From: Actinernus sp. WN-2022
Lineage: Eukaryota; Cnidaria; Anthozoa; Actiniaria; Actinernidae
NCBI GenBank assembly: GCA_030867875.1
Contig: JAOWCC010000064.1
Location: 36,788,802-36,852,801 of the forward strand
Direction: 5' to 3'
Length of the DNA stretch: 64,000 nt
Each line of letters begins with the position of its first letter. Position 1 is the first letter of the stretch. Shown piece by piece: positions 42,401-54,700 of this stretch. Under the pieces are notes generated by a model. It did not search any database, was not told where the DNA came from, and saw only the letters and a list, made by a program, of their open reading frames with translations. The position numbers were made by a program, and so were the translations under genes.

Positions 42401-45400
42401 TGCAAAACAATAACCAAGAAAACGTTCAATTTAAAAATGTTCCCCATATTGAAAGTTCGTCATATTGAAAGTTATGAGAGTTTTCACTGGATGCAATTCA
42501 AATCTGTTTACAAAATGAGAACAAATATTCTTCTTCTTCAATTTTAGATAGATTTTAATGTCTAAGCCAATGAGGTGGAAGATTGAAACAATACCACAAT
42601 TAGCACCTTTTTACATTCCATGCATAACATATGCCTACCTCTTGCGCGGACCATTACTTAATTGTAAATCTTAATAACAAGCCAGTACAAATGTTGTTGC
42701 CAATCCACTGTTATTGAAGAGAATAGAGGATATCTACGTGTTATCTTAATAACAAGCCAGTACAAATGCTGTTGCCAATCCACTGTTATCGAAGAGAAGA
42801 GAGGATATCTACGTGTTATCTTAATAACAAGCCAGTACAAGTGCTGTTGCCAATCCACTGTTATCGAAGAGAATAGAGGATATCTACGTGTTATCTTAAT
42901 AACAAGCCAGTACAAATGCTGTTGCCAATCCACTGTTATCGAAGAGAATAGAGGATATCTACGTGTTATCTTAATAACAAGCCAGTACAAGTGCTGTTGC
43001 CAATCCACTGTTATCGAAGAGAATAGAGGATATCTACGTGTTATCTTAATAACAAGCCAGTACAAGTGCTGTTGCCAATCCACTGTTATCGAAGAGAACA
43101 GAGGATATCTACGTATTATTTTGACCGTGTTAGGTTCGCAAGGAATTGTGGTCAAATGGACAGCTGCCATCTTTTTCGATACGGTGGGTTGAAACAAAAG
43201 ATAATTAGGCGGCTTCTTTTCATCTAATTAACAAATCGCATACATTTTTCCATTGTCAGCACTCTTATTGATGATAGAAATTACGTCATCAAATGTTCAA
43301 AACTCAAGTCGAACAACGAGCGCAGTCTTACATGTGAACGTGTAATTACGATTATCGTAAATTGTTATTGGCCGCTGAAATTACGATAATCGTAATTCTA
43401 CTGACATCCTAACCCGAACCACAAAACTAACTCTAACCATCGGATGAGTTCACGCTCATCTAGAGCTGGGGTTCACAGGTAAACAAGAAGAGAACGTGAA
43501 GAAGAGGAAAAGTTTGTTTCAAGCGATCCTACTGGGGTTCGAACTCATAAACCTTTGCGTGTAGTGCAGTGTAGCACAGAGGTCGTCACCACTACACTAA
43601 GCCCTCCTACCGCAAATCTTTATCTTTATCCTTGACTGGTCACGAGAATTACGATTATCGTAATATCAGCGGCCAATAACAATTTACGATAATCGTAATT
43701 TCAAACCCGAGATCATGTTGTACATTTTACTGGCTGCTGTAGACAACCTCGTTCCCAGGGGTCTTTACGCGCCTAATCCAAGATGGGGTCGAAAGAACGC
43801 CATCTTGGATTAGGCACGTAAAGGCCCCTGGGAACGAGGTTGCACTTTGGATACCTGCCTCGTACCCAGACGCGTTTGGTGGAATGGAGAAAGATGGTTC
43901 GCAATGAAGCACGGGAACGACGAAGAAGGTGCGCAAAGACCAAGGGAAGGGTGAACCCAGTGAGAGAAATTTCTTCCCCTACTTCGCCCTTCCCGTGCTA
44001 CCTTGCGCCGCATCTCGTCAAACGCGAATCGGTACGTATGACAAGTTTATATGGACGATAATGCGATGATTAACAATCCTGCTTTTCATGAAGTATTGTT
44101 ATGTCTATCAATCAGACAAAAGAGAATCTTCAAAGCGAGATAGGGCGCTGGAACCGGGTAAAGGATGTATCACAGAAAGAAGGTAAATACAAAAATATCC
44201 TGTAAAAAGGCCTGAATCTCTTTTTTTTTATTGCCACTTTTTCGGGGCCGCGCCAGTGAGTGGTGTAACCTATCCAGTGACTTACTATGGGCGTTCCAAA
44301 TCATTTCGAGAGTTGTCAACACAAATAATATGTAGTGATGCATGTAGCCGATTTCAGGATCAACTTTAGGGGAGTTCCATTATCCTAAATTTAGTAAATA
44401 AATTTAATAAGAGAAGGTAAATAATTATACTTCTTTTCATAAGGATGACTGAATGCAACATAGCGGCACTACACAATTTAACTATTTAACTCACTATTTA
44501 ACTCTCAACTTAACCATACTTATTTTATTTATATCCAAGCTGACACGCATGTAATAACAATGAATGAACTAGCGGACGCCCTGGAAAATATTGAGCTGGA
44601 GGAAGCCAAAATACGAGGTGCTTACTAGAGATGATGTTATGAAGATTTCTTCTATTCCTTTCACCAAAATATAACAAATGTGTATAGATCACTGCGTATG
44701 ATGTTATCATATGAACATCTAAACTGGACCTTGTTCAAATTCGTCCGAGGGTAGGAGACCCATTGATTTTCCAATGCCATAGACCATATCGCAAGTCCGC
44801 CATGGCGGACTTGCGATGTGGTCTTTGGTCTCCGAGGATGGTTCAAATTGCCCGCTTGGAAGATCGTTGCCTGTCAAATTAAACGAGCTGTGCAGAACTA
44901 CGAAAGAAGCAAACTTATATGGTGGTAATAGACTATCTTGACTGTATGAGTTATGACAGTCATTCACTACTACCAGAATTCTTTTTGCTGTTTCTTTTGT
45001 TGCTCTAATTTAGGCCTCTTGGTATTCTCAGAGTTCAAAATCTGAATAAGAACAAGAATTCGAAAAGGATTCTGGTAGTAGTATTCAAATGACGTCATAG
45101 TGCAAACGGTATATTGTGCGTTAAAATCCTTGCTTGAAATTACTGATCCATCGTTTTTGTATTTCAACAGAGCGAATGCAAGAAACATTGGAGTATGGCG
45201 TAACCCGTCAAGATCTTCAATCCGCACTGTAAGAAATGCTGCAGCGCCGCATGTCCACTGGATCATCGACGCGGTGTAATCCGGCTTCATGCGCAACTTA
45301 CTCTTCTTTTGTCGAGAAAGCAATTTTTACATCAGGAGAATGAGGAACGTGTTCATTGAGGTGTAGATCCTCCATTTGTGCGTTGTGTTGCTAATAGTAA

Positions 45401-45744
45401 AGGAATGGAGTTGTCTACTGTACCATGAAGGAGAAATAATAGCTCCCACCCTCGAAAGCGTGATACAGTTCTAACGTAGTTATTTTCACAAGCTCCTAAG
45501 GAGAGGAATCGCTCACTTGATTAATTCATGAAATGACAATATAAACCAACTAAAATCCTACCCTGAAAAATAGAAAAACCCTAACCGGTCAGTAAACAAG
45601 ATCTTACCCACCTAGAGCTAGGGTTCTCAAGAAAAACCTCTCAAGAAAATGGTGAGGTAAAAACAATTTGAGAGATTTTCTGGAACTCGAACCCCGCTCC
45701 GGCCTATTCGTAAGGTAAACGTCGCAACCACTACACTAAACAAC

Positions 45745-45775
<31 letters not shown>

Positions 45776-48700
45776 AACAAATATACCACATCAAACGTGC
45801 AATATTTACAAAAAAAACATGTAAAAGAAAAAAAGATATATATATATATATAAATATGAATCTAATAACAGTCAATTATGTTTTCACAAAATGAAAATAC
45901 ATTTATTAATACATAATTTCTTATCCCTAGAGTTTAAAATACTGCAAATACTATATTTCTCCAAACAATACCCTGATCTAAAAGCTCTAGCAAACATTCT
46001 ATATATTCTACTGAGATATTTATTATAGAAACAGCATCCCCATACTTCGATGGCATAGGTGAATACAGAAATAATAAGGCTATGAAAGAGCAGATCTAGA
46101 TGTTCAATTGGATACTTATTATATTTACATACTCTTAGTATATAAAGCCGATTACTAGCTTTACTCAATAGGAATTCTACATGAGTATCCCAATTAGTGG
46201 AACGGTCTTCAAAAGTAACTCCAAGTAGTTTCAATCAGTGATCTTTGCGCTCAATAATAGGAAGAGGGGCAGGTGGCTGCTTTGGACATCTACCCTTAAG
46301 CAACAGTTCCCATGTCTTACTAACATTAAACTTCATGTGGTTATTTTCTGACCACTGTATGATGGATTGTACTTCTAAGTCAGCTATATTACAATTTCTG
46401 TTGTTTTTAGTATTTACTGGAATGCTAAGAGTGAGGTCATCAGCATATTTAACAAGCAAATTAAACTGTTGGGACTTATGGTCTTAATATCATTAACCAT
46501 GATGGAAAATAGTATGGGACCCAGTACAGTTCTGTAAGGTACCCCTCTATTGATGTTTAAATAATCGGTTGTAATGCCGTCAATAACAACGCGCTGCTTT
46601 CTGTCACTTAAAAACTAATTAGCCAATTAAAAATGTTGGGGTTTATGCCTATATTCCTTAATTTATTAAAAAGAACACTATGAGATACACTGTCAAAAGC
46701 TTTGCTAAAGTCAAAGGAGAAAATTCTTACAAAGTCGGCATTATGATCGAGCCATTTTAACCAGTAGTGTTGAGACTTGATCAGGGTCATAGTAGAATTA
46801 TGTCCCTGTCGATAAGCGAATTAATCCAGGTCAATATAGCTATTACACATACTGGATAACTCACGCTTATACACCAGGCGCTCGAAAAGACGCATTATGA
46901 TGTTGGTAAGAGATATAGGTCTGAGCTGATTACAGGAGCTTAAAGGTGACTCTTTAGGGAGGGGTCTGACATTTGCTTCCTTCCATATTAGAGAAACAGT
47001 GTGTAGCCTCAAGGATAAATTGAAAACATCAGCTACTATAGGGGCAAGGTGGTAAGTGAAGTCACGATAGAGCCAGTAAGGGAAGTTATCTGGAGCAGTG
47101 CAGTCCTTCTTACTCTAAGTAGGAACTGTGTGACGTCATGTACAGACAACTCAGGAATTCTAGTGCCTTCAGGTATAACAACAGCTTCAGGAGGAGAATA
47201 TTGTGGATCAGTGTTAATGTCAGCAAAATACTTGTTTATGCTGGCAGGATCAATAATTGAACTGATGGACTGGTTATGTGATTTTCTCCCGGTAATAGAG
47301 TTCACAGTAGCCCACCATGATCTAGTCCCTTTATCATGCTTGTTGGATTCTTGTTTGACAGCACGTAGTTGGCTCTCTCTAATCAGTTTGTTGATCTTAT
47401 CTTGAAGTATAGAAACAGAGCTATTATTCTCGGTTATGTCCCATTCTCATTAATTTGCGCCTATTGTTCAGAAGATGTTTTACAAGTGGTGACATGAAAG
47501 GGGGGTCTCTGGACAGACTTGATGGGAAAGCAGTCGTTGTACATGGACGAGAGCGCAGTTTGTAAGTTGTCTATTTTCACCTGAATGTTATCTCCCGAAG
47601 AGAGAACACTTTGCCAGTCATGTTCATCCAATAACTTGGACATCTTGATTTTATTGTGTTCTCTAACATCGTGAAATGCTCTAGTACAGCGTTTGGCTTT
47701 AACCTGGTCTTTTGGGACTGCGATAACCATCTTGTGATCTGTCCTTACAGAACTCTTAATGACTTGTGTCTTTTTCCATAGATAGGGCTTGTTAGTGATG
47801 AAGACATCTAGTATTTTGTTTTCCCTTGTGGGTTCCTTAACCAGTTGTACATTTGTACATTTTAAAACCACTGCTAATTTATGTTAGTTTATATGGTCAT
47901 TTCATGAATTAATTAAGTGAGCGATTCCTCTCCTTAGTAACTCTAGTTATTTTCTGTTAGTTTCATAGAAGACATGTTGTATATAGCCTTTGCGTGGACT
48001 ATTAAAATCATGCAGCGAGTTTATACAATTAATCTCTAACACATTATATTTATTTACTTATTTACTTATTTACTTATTTACTTAGTTACTTATTTACTTA
48101 TTTACTTATTTACTTATTTACTTATTTACTTATTTACTTATTTACTTATTTACTTATTTACTTATTTATTTATTTATTACCACTCGAAGGTGGACGGAGA
48201 ACCTCAACAGGCTTAGAGCCCAACTATGGAACTCTCCGACGGCCTACGATCCGAGAAGGCGTTAAGGTCTGACCATTTGCAGTTCGAATAGGAAATTGTT
48301 TCGCAAAGGCAGCACCTTCTACCTACTCAGTTATTTTTAAACGACCCTGAGTGTTAATTCGTCTGGCCGGGGTGTGGAACCCTCGCTGAGCTAACCGGGA
48401 GGCGGTTGCTCTCTTCGGTAATCCGAGTAGCTTGTATAGCTTTGAATTCCTTAATCGGGAGTTCTGATGTGGAAGGGGGTAAAGCCAGTGCACTGTCAAC
48501 CTCCTGGGAGAAAACTCTGATAGATTGAAGGAGTTACCGACGTTAAATAAGGGACTTTAGTTTAGTTTACTTTTATTTTCAGAGCTGCTTTCACTGATAT
48601 GAACAAGGAGGCATCTCAGCTCGCTTATGATTATCAGACCAAGATAGAGAAGGAGAGGCACAGGTTGGTGGGCATATACACTGATTGTTTACAATCGAGA

Positions 48701-51700
48701 GAATTTGAAAAAGACATCAGAATAAATTGTTATGTCGGTTTACGAGGATGGGAGGATGCCCTTCATATCGCAGTCTTGAACAAAAATGAAAAACTCTGAA
48801 TTAGCGCGAAAATCTACGAGAATTTATGTTATGGAACAAGGCTTACTGAGTTTGATCCCGATCTCAATTCTGACTCATGCAGGTAAGCACTACACGCCCC
48901 TGATAAGTGTATGGGTGGTCTACTTTAGTTTGGTTTTACTCGAAAACCTTGATTTCACGATATATCATGTAAACCCATCTGTTACGGAAACTCTACCGCC
49001 ATTAATAGCTCACTTTGTAAACCTTTGTAACATAGTCAAACGACCTTTTCCAGTTCTTGTCGCACTCTAAACGTTAACCGTATTTTACATTGCGAGTTGA
49101 CGTGAGACTTTCGTTATAAAACTAAATGTTCCACAGAAAAGTCAAGAATAGAAAGGAAAAGCCTAGAAAGTTCGAGAAACAGCCTCCGCAGGCATCTCTA
49201 ATTTTCGAAGAAATCAGATTATGGGCTCCCTGTTGGCAGGTGAAGAAAAGAGAGGAAAACTTACAAATAAATAACTCTTTGAACTTAAAGGTGTTCACAA
49301 ATAGTCCACATGAAATACTTCATTAACAACATCCTTCGGTCATCTTTTTAAAGATCGTTGCCATGGCGACTGAAGCTGTGACCTTTGAACTCATTTTGCA
49401 AGGCTTCGGGAGGATAGTAAAGGGCACAAAAATCAGAATTATAAAGGCGGTAGAACTAAACAAGCTAACCATGTGGTTAATCCGTACAATTAGATATTGT
49501 GTAAAGTGGAAACTTGAGGATATCATATTTCACACTTGCCTTAATTAGCCATCCCCCTAATATATATTTTTTAAATTGGAAAGCAAAGTGTGCACTAACC
49601 TTGATTCACTTGCATGAAAATACTGACCCACCATATTAAAACCTTTCACCGTCCTCCAGGAGGCTTATATAAAATTTACTTCAAATTAGAGTTCAAAGGT
49701 CACATTACACGTTTCAATGGAAACTGTTACAACTTTATTTATCGAGTATGTTAAAGTATCAAGAATATATCTTACCAGAGGAATAGGTTGAGACCCATGC
49801 CTTAATGCCCCTGAGGATATCGGCTGATCTCAATTCCTTTCCTCGTCTTCTTCCCTTGTTCATCCCAAACTTGAATCCTCTCCTGTTCCAGGGATTGCAC
49901 TCGATCTAGATCCCGTGTAATTATAAGTTATAGTTTAAAAGATTTGGATTCGCAGTATTTATTGTTTGTTTTGTGTCTTGAAAGACTTGCAGAACTCAAG
50001 TCGGCGCACCGTTTAGAGCAGACCAAGTACAACCAGCATATGCAGGTAGTCAAAACTATAATCGCGACAGAGTGCCGGGAATTCCTATGAGTGGCAACTT
50101 ACGGCACGGTTGCCACGGTTACCAAATGCTGCGTGTCTTTCTATTCCAATAAAATTACAGAGTTATGGTTCGGCAATTTTCTATAGGCTAATGTACAGCT
50201 GTACATGTACTCATTTAAAAACCCTTGGATGCCAGTATACTCAAAACCCCTGGCCGACCCTGATATTTAGATATTTGCATTGATAACTTACATGTACTCA
50301 TTTAAAAACCCTTGGATGCCAGTATACTCAAAACCCCTGGCCGACCCTGATATTTAGATATTTGCATTGATAACTTACATGTACTCATTTAAAAACCCTT
50401 GGATGCCAGTATACTCAAAACCCCTGGCCGACCCTGATATTTAGATATTTGCATTGATAACTTACATGTACTCATTTAAAAACCCTTGAATGCCAGTATA
50501 CTCAAAACCCCTGGCCGACCCTGATATTTAGATATTTGCATTGATAACTTACATGTACTCATTTAAAAACCCTTGGATGCCAGTATACTCAAAACTCCTG
50601 GCCGACCCTGATATTTAGATATTTGCATTGATAACTTACATGTACTCATTTAAAAACCCTTGGATGCCAGTATACTCAAAACCCCTGGCCGACCCTGATA
50701 TTTAGATATTTGCATTGATAACTTACATGTACTCATTTAAAAACCCTTGGATGCCAGTATACTCAAAACCCCTGGCCGACCCTGATATTTAGATATTTGC
50801 ATTGATAACTTACATGTACTCATTTAAAAACCCTTGGATACCAGTATACTCAAAACTCCTGGCCGACCCTGATATTTAGATATTTGCATTGATAACTTAC
50901 ATGTACTCATTTAAAAACCCTTGGACGCCAGTATACTCAAAACCCCTGGCCGACCCCGATATTTAGATATTTGCATTGATAACTTACATGTACTCATTTA
51001 AAAACCCTTGGATACCAGTATACTCAAAACCCCTGGCCGACCCCGATATTTAGATATTTGCATTGATAACTTGGCCTTTTAAAGAATGCTTTTATTACTT
51101 ATTGTAAGCAGGAAAACAACGAACCTGTTGAAATGAAAAGTACCCCGGGAATAACTTTTGAAACAACCACACAAAGTACTGTGGATCTTCAACCAGAACC
51201 CTTACACAGGCAACAAGTGACAACATACGGCCAGGAACTGCAAACAAGTAGATGTGTTCCCACAGATATTGGACCACAAGCAGAGGCAAAAGGTAACAAT
51301 TGGATAGCTGCATGCATTCTACCTTTTTGGGTCTTTCTAGGTGTATCAACGTCCTGAAATTCAGGACAATGAACAACTCCGTATTGTGGGGTTAGGGTTC
51401 TTTGTATATCAGGGTATTGTTTTGCTGTTGTTCATTGTAGTCTGGGGTTAGGGTTCTTTGTATTTCAGAGTATTGTTTTGCTGTAGTTCATTGTCGTTGA
51501 TAGACCTAGAAAGAGCCACCTTTTTGAACTCATTGGTATTGTTAGGACACGTTTCATGCGGACATATTGCGGGTTTAATAGCACAACAACAAAGTCCCAA
51601 ACTCGTAATATAATAATAATAATAATATATACATATTAGGAGCATTATACTGTATCTCAATGCTCTTACATATAACTATTAAAAAAATACTACTATGTAC

Positions 51701-54700
51701 ATCGATTTAAGAATGTGGATAGATACATAAAATAGAGTTTCTATGGGACATAAAATAGTCAATTTCAGCAAGAAAGGTTTTCAGTTTGGATTTGAATTGT
51801 GTTAATGAGTTAAGTTGCCTAATATGTTCTGGAAGTAAGTTCCAGAGCCTAGTAGCCACAACTGAAAACGCTCTGTCACCATAATTACAAGTTCTTAGAT
51901 CTTCTTCCAAGTACTTGTTGTCTGTTCCCAGATCACGTAAGTAGTAGGAGAGGCACCGAATTAAGCCCTTTTTGAAGTGGAATGTCATTAAATGAAGTGG
52001 AAATTGAAGTGGAAGGTATGGCGTCACTGTTCTATTGTCCTGGACTCATGAATAAAGTGTGGTGGTTTCTCATTATCTATTGTCTTTCCGCATGAATAAA
52101 ATGCGGCGCTTCATGAATAAAATGTGGCGCGCTCATGAATAAAGTGTGGCGCTCTCATGAATAAAGTATGGCGCTCTCATGAATAAAGTGTGGCGCTCTC
52201 ATGAATAAAATGTGGCGCGCTCATGAATAAAGTGTGGCGCTCTCATGAATAAAATGTGGCGCTCTCATGAATAAAGTGTGGCGCTCTCATTATCTATTAT
52301 TTCTGTGAATGAGGTCATCGATCTATTCGGGCAGGTTTGGGCAAAGCTTATTGTTTGGGGTCGTCTATAAAACCAGGAGCGATCGGCCCTGAATACATTC
52401 GAAGTTGAATGAAAAAAGTAATAAATATCTCGCAATATCTAAACCCCTTTGTAGCGTAAATAGTAAGAACAAACTACTCGTGATAGGCTCTAAACTGTCT
52501 TTATTATTTTCCTTTACAGTTAATAACTCGTAAGATAATTGTATACAAAATCCGGTATGGTTCATTAGATCAACTCCGCTATTGTTCTTAGGGATTAGCG
52601 CTAACTGAAGGGCCTATTGTTTTGAGGAAAACTCTTGAGATGCAAATTCTTCTCTAAAACTGAACTATAATTACAATACGACTAAAAACAAACCACCAGA
52701 TAAATTAAACAAAGTTTATTCAATCTAAAAAATACCAATTTACAGTTCGTTTTCCTTATAGTTCCTTTCTTAACTTCTTGTCGTCCTACCAAGAAGAACC
52801 TATTATTATTCAACCCACCACTAGACAGGAACTGGAGACCATCTCCAATTCTTTTAAACCCGACAAAACGCCTGGCTATGATAATGTTTCAATGAAGATA
52901 ATCAAAGCATCGTTTGATTTAATTTCTGAACCATTGATGACCATTATTAACCTCTCCTTGGCCCAAGGAGTCTTTCCTGAAAAGATAAAACTTGCCAAAG
53001 TTATCCCAGTCTTCAAGAGCGAAGACCCCAATTTATTTAGTAACTACAGACCGATCTCTCTTCTCCCAAACTTTTCGAAATTCTTTGAAAAGATTATGCA
53101 TAACCGTCTTTCTGCTTTTGTAGAAAAATTTGAAATCCTTCACCACAATCAATTTGGATTCCGTAAGAATCACTCTACATCTCTAGCCCTTATTCACCTC
53201 CTTAACAAACTTGCTACCTCAGCCGACCAAGGAGAATTAACTTTTGCTGTCTTTTTAGATCTTTCTAAAGCGTTTGATACGCTTGACCATGAAATTGTAT
53301 TCAACAAACTCGAACACTATGGTATACGTGGACAGGCATTAAAATGGATCAAAAGTTACTTTAATAATCGAAAGCAATTTGTTCAAGTCAATGATACTAT
53401 GTCTTCTGAGCATAGAGCGGTTTTCAGTTGAGTGTTGTGAAACCAAACGCAAACTACCCACAGCCAGCCAATCATAGCAGCGAGTAATCACAAGTAACTC
53501 ATAAATGGCTTCCCTGTGAGCCAACGACAAACCAAAGCAAAACCAAAACCAATTTGCGTTTGGTTTTACTTTGGATTCTGATTGGTTGGTTTACCTTCTC
53601 AGCCAATAGGAGAGCTTAGTAAACGCAAAACCAAAACACTTCTCACATTCAATTGAAATCCGCTCTAACATCACATGTGGTGTACCACAGCATCCATACT
53701 GGGACCATTATTTTTTATCATTTATATTAACGATCCTCCTAACGCCTCCAAGTTAATTGACTCTCTACTCTTTGCGGATGACACAAGTATTTTTTATTCC
53801 CACAAAGATCCTAATCTATTGATATCCTTTTTAAATAGAGAACTAAAACAGATAGATGACTGGTTAAAAACAAATAAACTTACTGTCAATATAAAGAAAA
53901 CCAATTATATCCTTTTCAAACCTAGACAAAAGCACATTTCGTGCAATGTTCCCCTCCTATTTAATTACCACCAGCTAGAACAAAAGCAAGTTACTAAATT
54001 CCTAGGAGTATTTATTGATGAAAACTTCACCTGGAAAACTCAAATAAGCCATGTTTGTAAGAAAATATCCAAATCTATAGGTATTATTTACAGATCTTCT
54101 AAATCTAAATTATCTATTTACTATACATTAGTTTACCGATACCTCTCCTACTGTAATATTGTCTGGTCAAACACATATCCCTCAAACTTAAACAGAGTAT
54201 TTCTTCTTCAAAAGCGTGCTGTACGAATTCTAGCCTCCGATTATCGTGCCCATACTGCTCCAATTTTTGACAGCTTAAAAATACTAGACATTTTTATCTT
54301 GAACAGTTTCAACAATGCTAAATTTATGTTCTCCTATCATAATCAACTACTTCCCCCTCTATTCTCAAACTTATTTCCTAGAAATGATCAGATACACAGT
54401 TATAGTACCAGAATTGCAACTAATTATCGATCACACTCTTGTCGTACTAATATCAAACAATTTACTATTCTTCATCAAGGACCAAAAATATGGAACTCTC
54501 TGCCCTCTACATAACTAAGTCTTTAACACTACCGGAATTTAAAACAAACTTTTTCCACCACATTGTTACTAACAAATGAAACTTCATTCTTTACACCTTC
54601 ACATCTCTAATTATCTTTAATTACATTGTTGTTCGCAATTGCTAACTCATTTTATTATATGAATCTTATGAGGAGGTATCTACTCTATAAGCCCTGTGGT

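Larger units (their letters stand above)
45496..47937. mobile_element. Old inverted-repeat element carrying a SINE and a LINE
   Basis: Arms of ~60 bp (CTAAGGAGAGGAATCGCTCA and on to CATGAAATGAC) at 45496-45556 and 47881-47937 bracket a tRNA-derived repeat (about 45570-45745) and a minus-strand LINE (45748-47880). The bracket is probably a MITE into which the other two inserted. Confidence 0.55.

Noticed and set aside
42658..43197. 179-codon ORF on the minus strand as a repeat protein gene
   Set aside because: It exists only because the 75-bp satellite period is a multiple of three. There is no start context, splice evidence or known domain.
52100..52290. CRISPR-like appearance of the 22-bp repeats
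   Set aside because: The units are directly adjacent with no spacers, occur inverted in the other foldback arm, and lie in an animal genome.
52365..52565. 66-codon ORF repeated at 56160-56360
   Set aside because: It appears twice only because it lies in the inverted arms. No start context or domain supports a gene.
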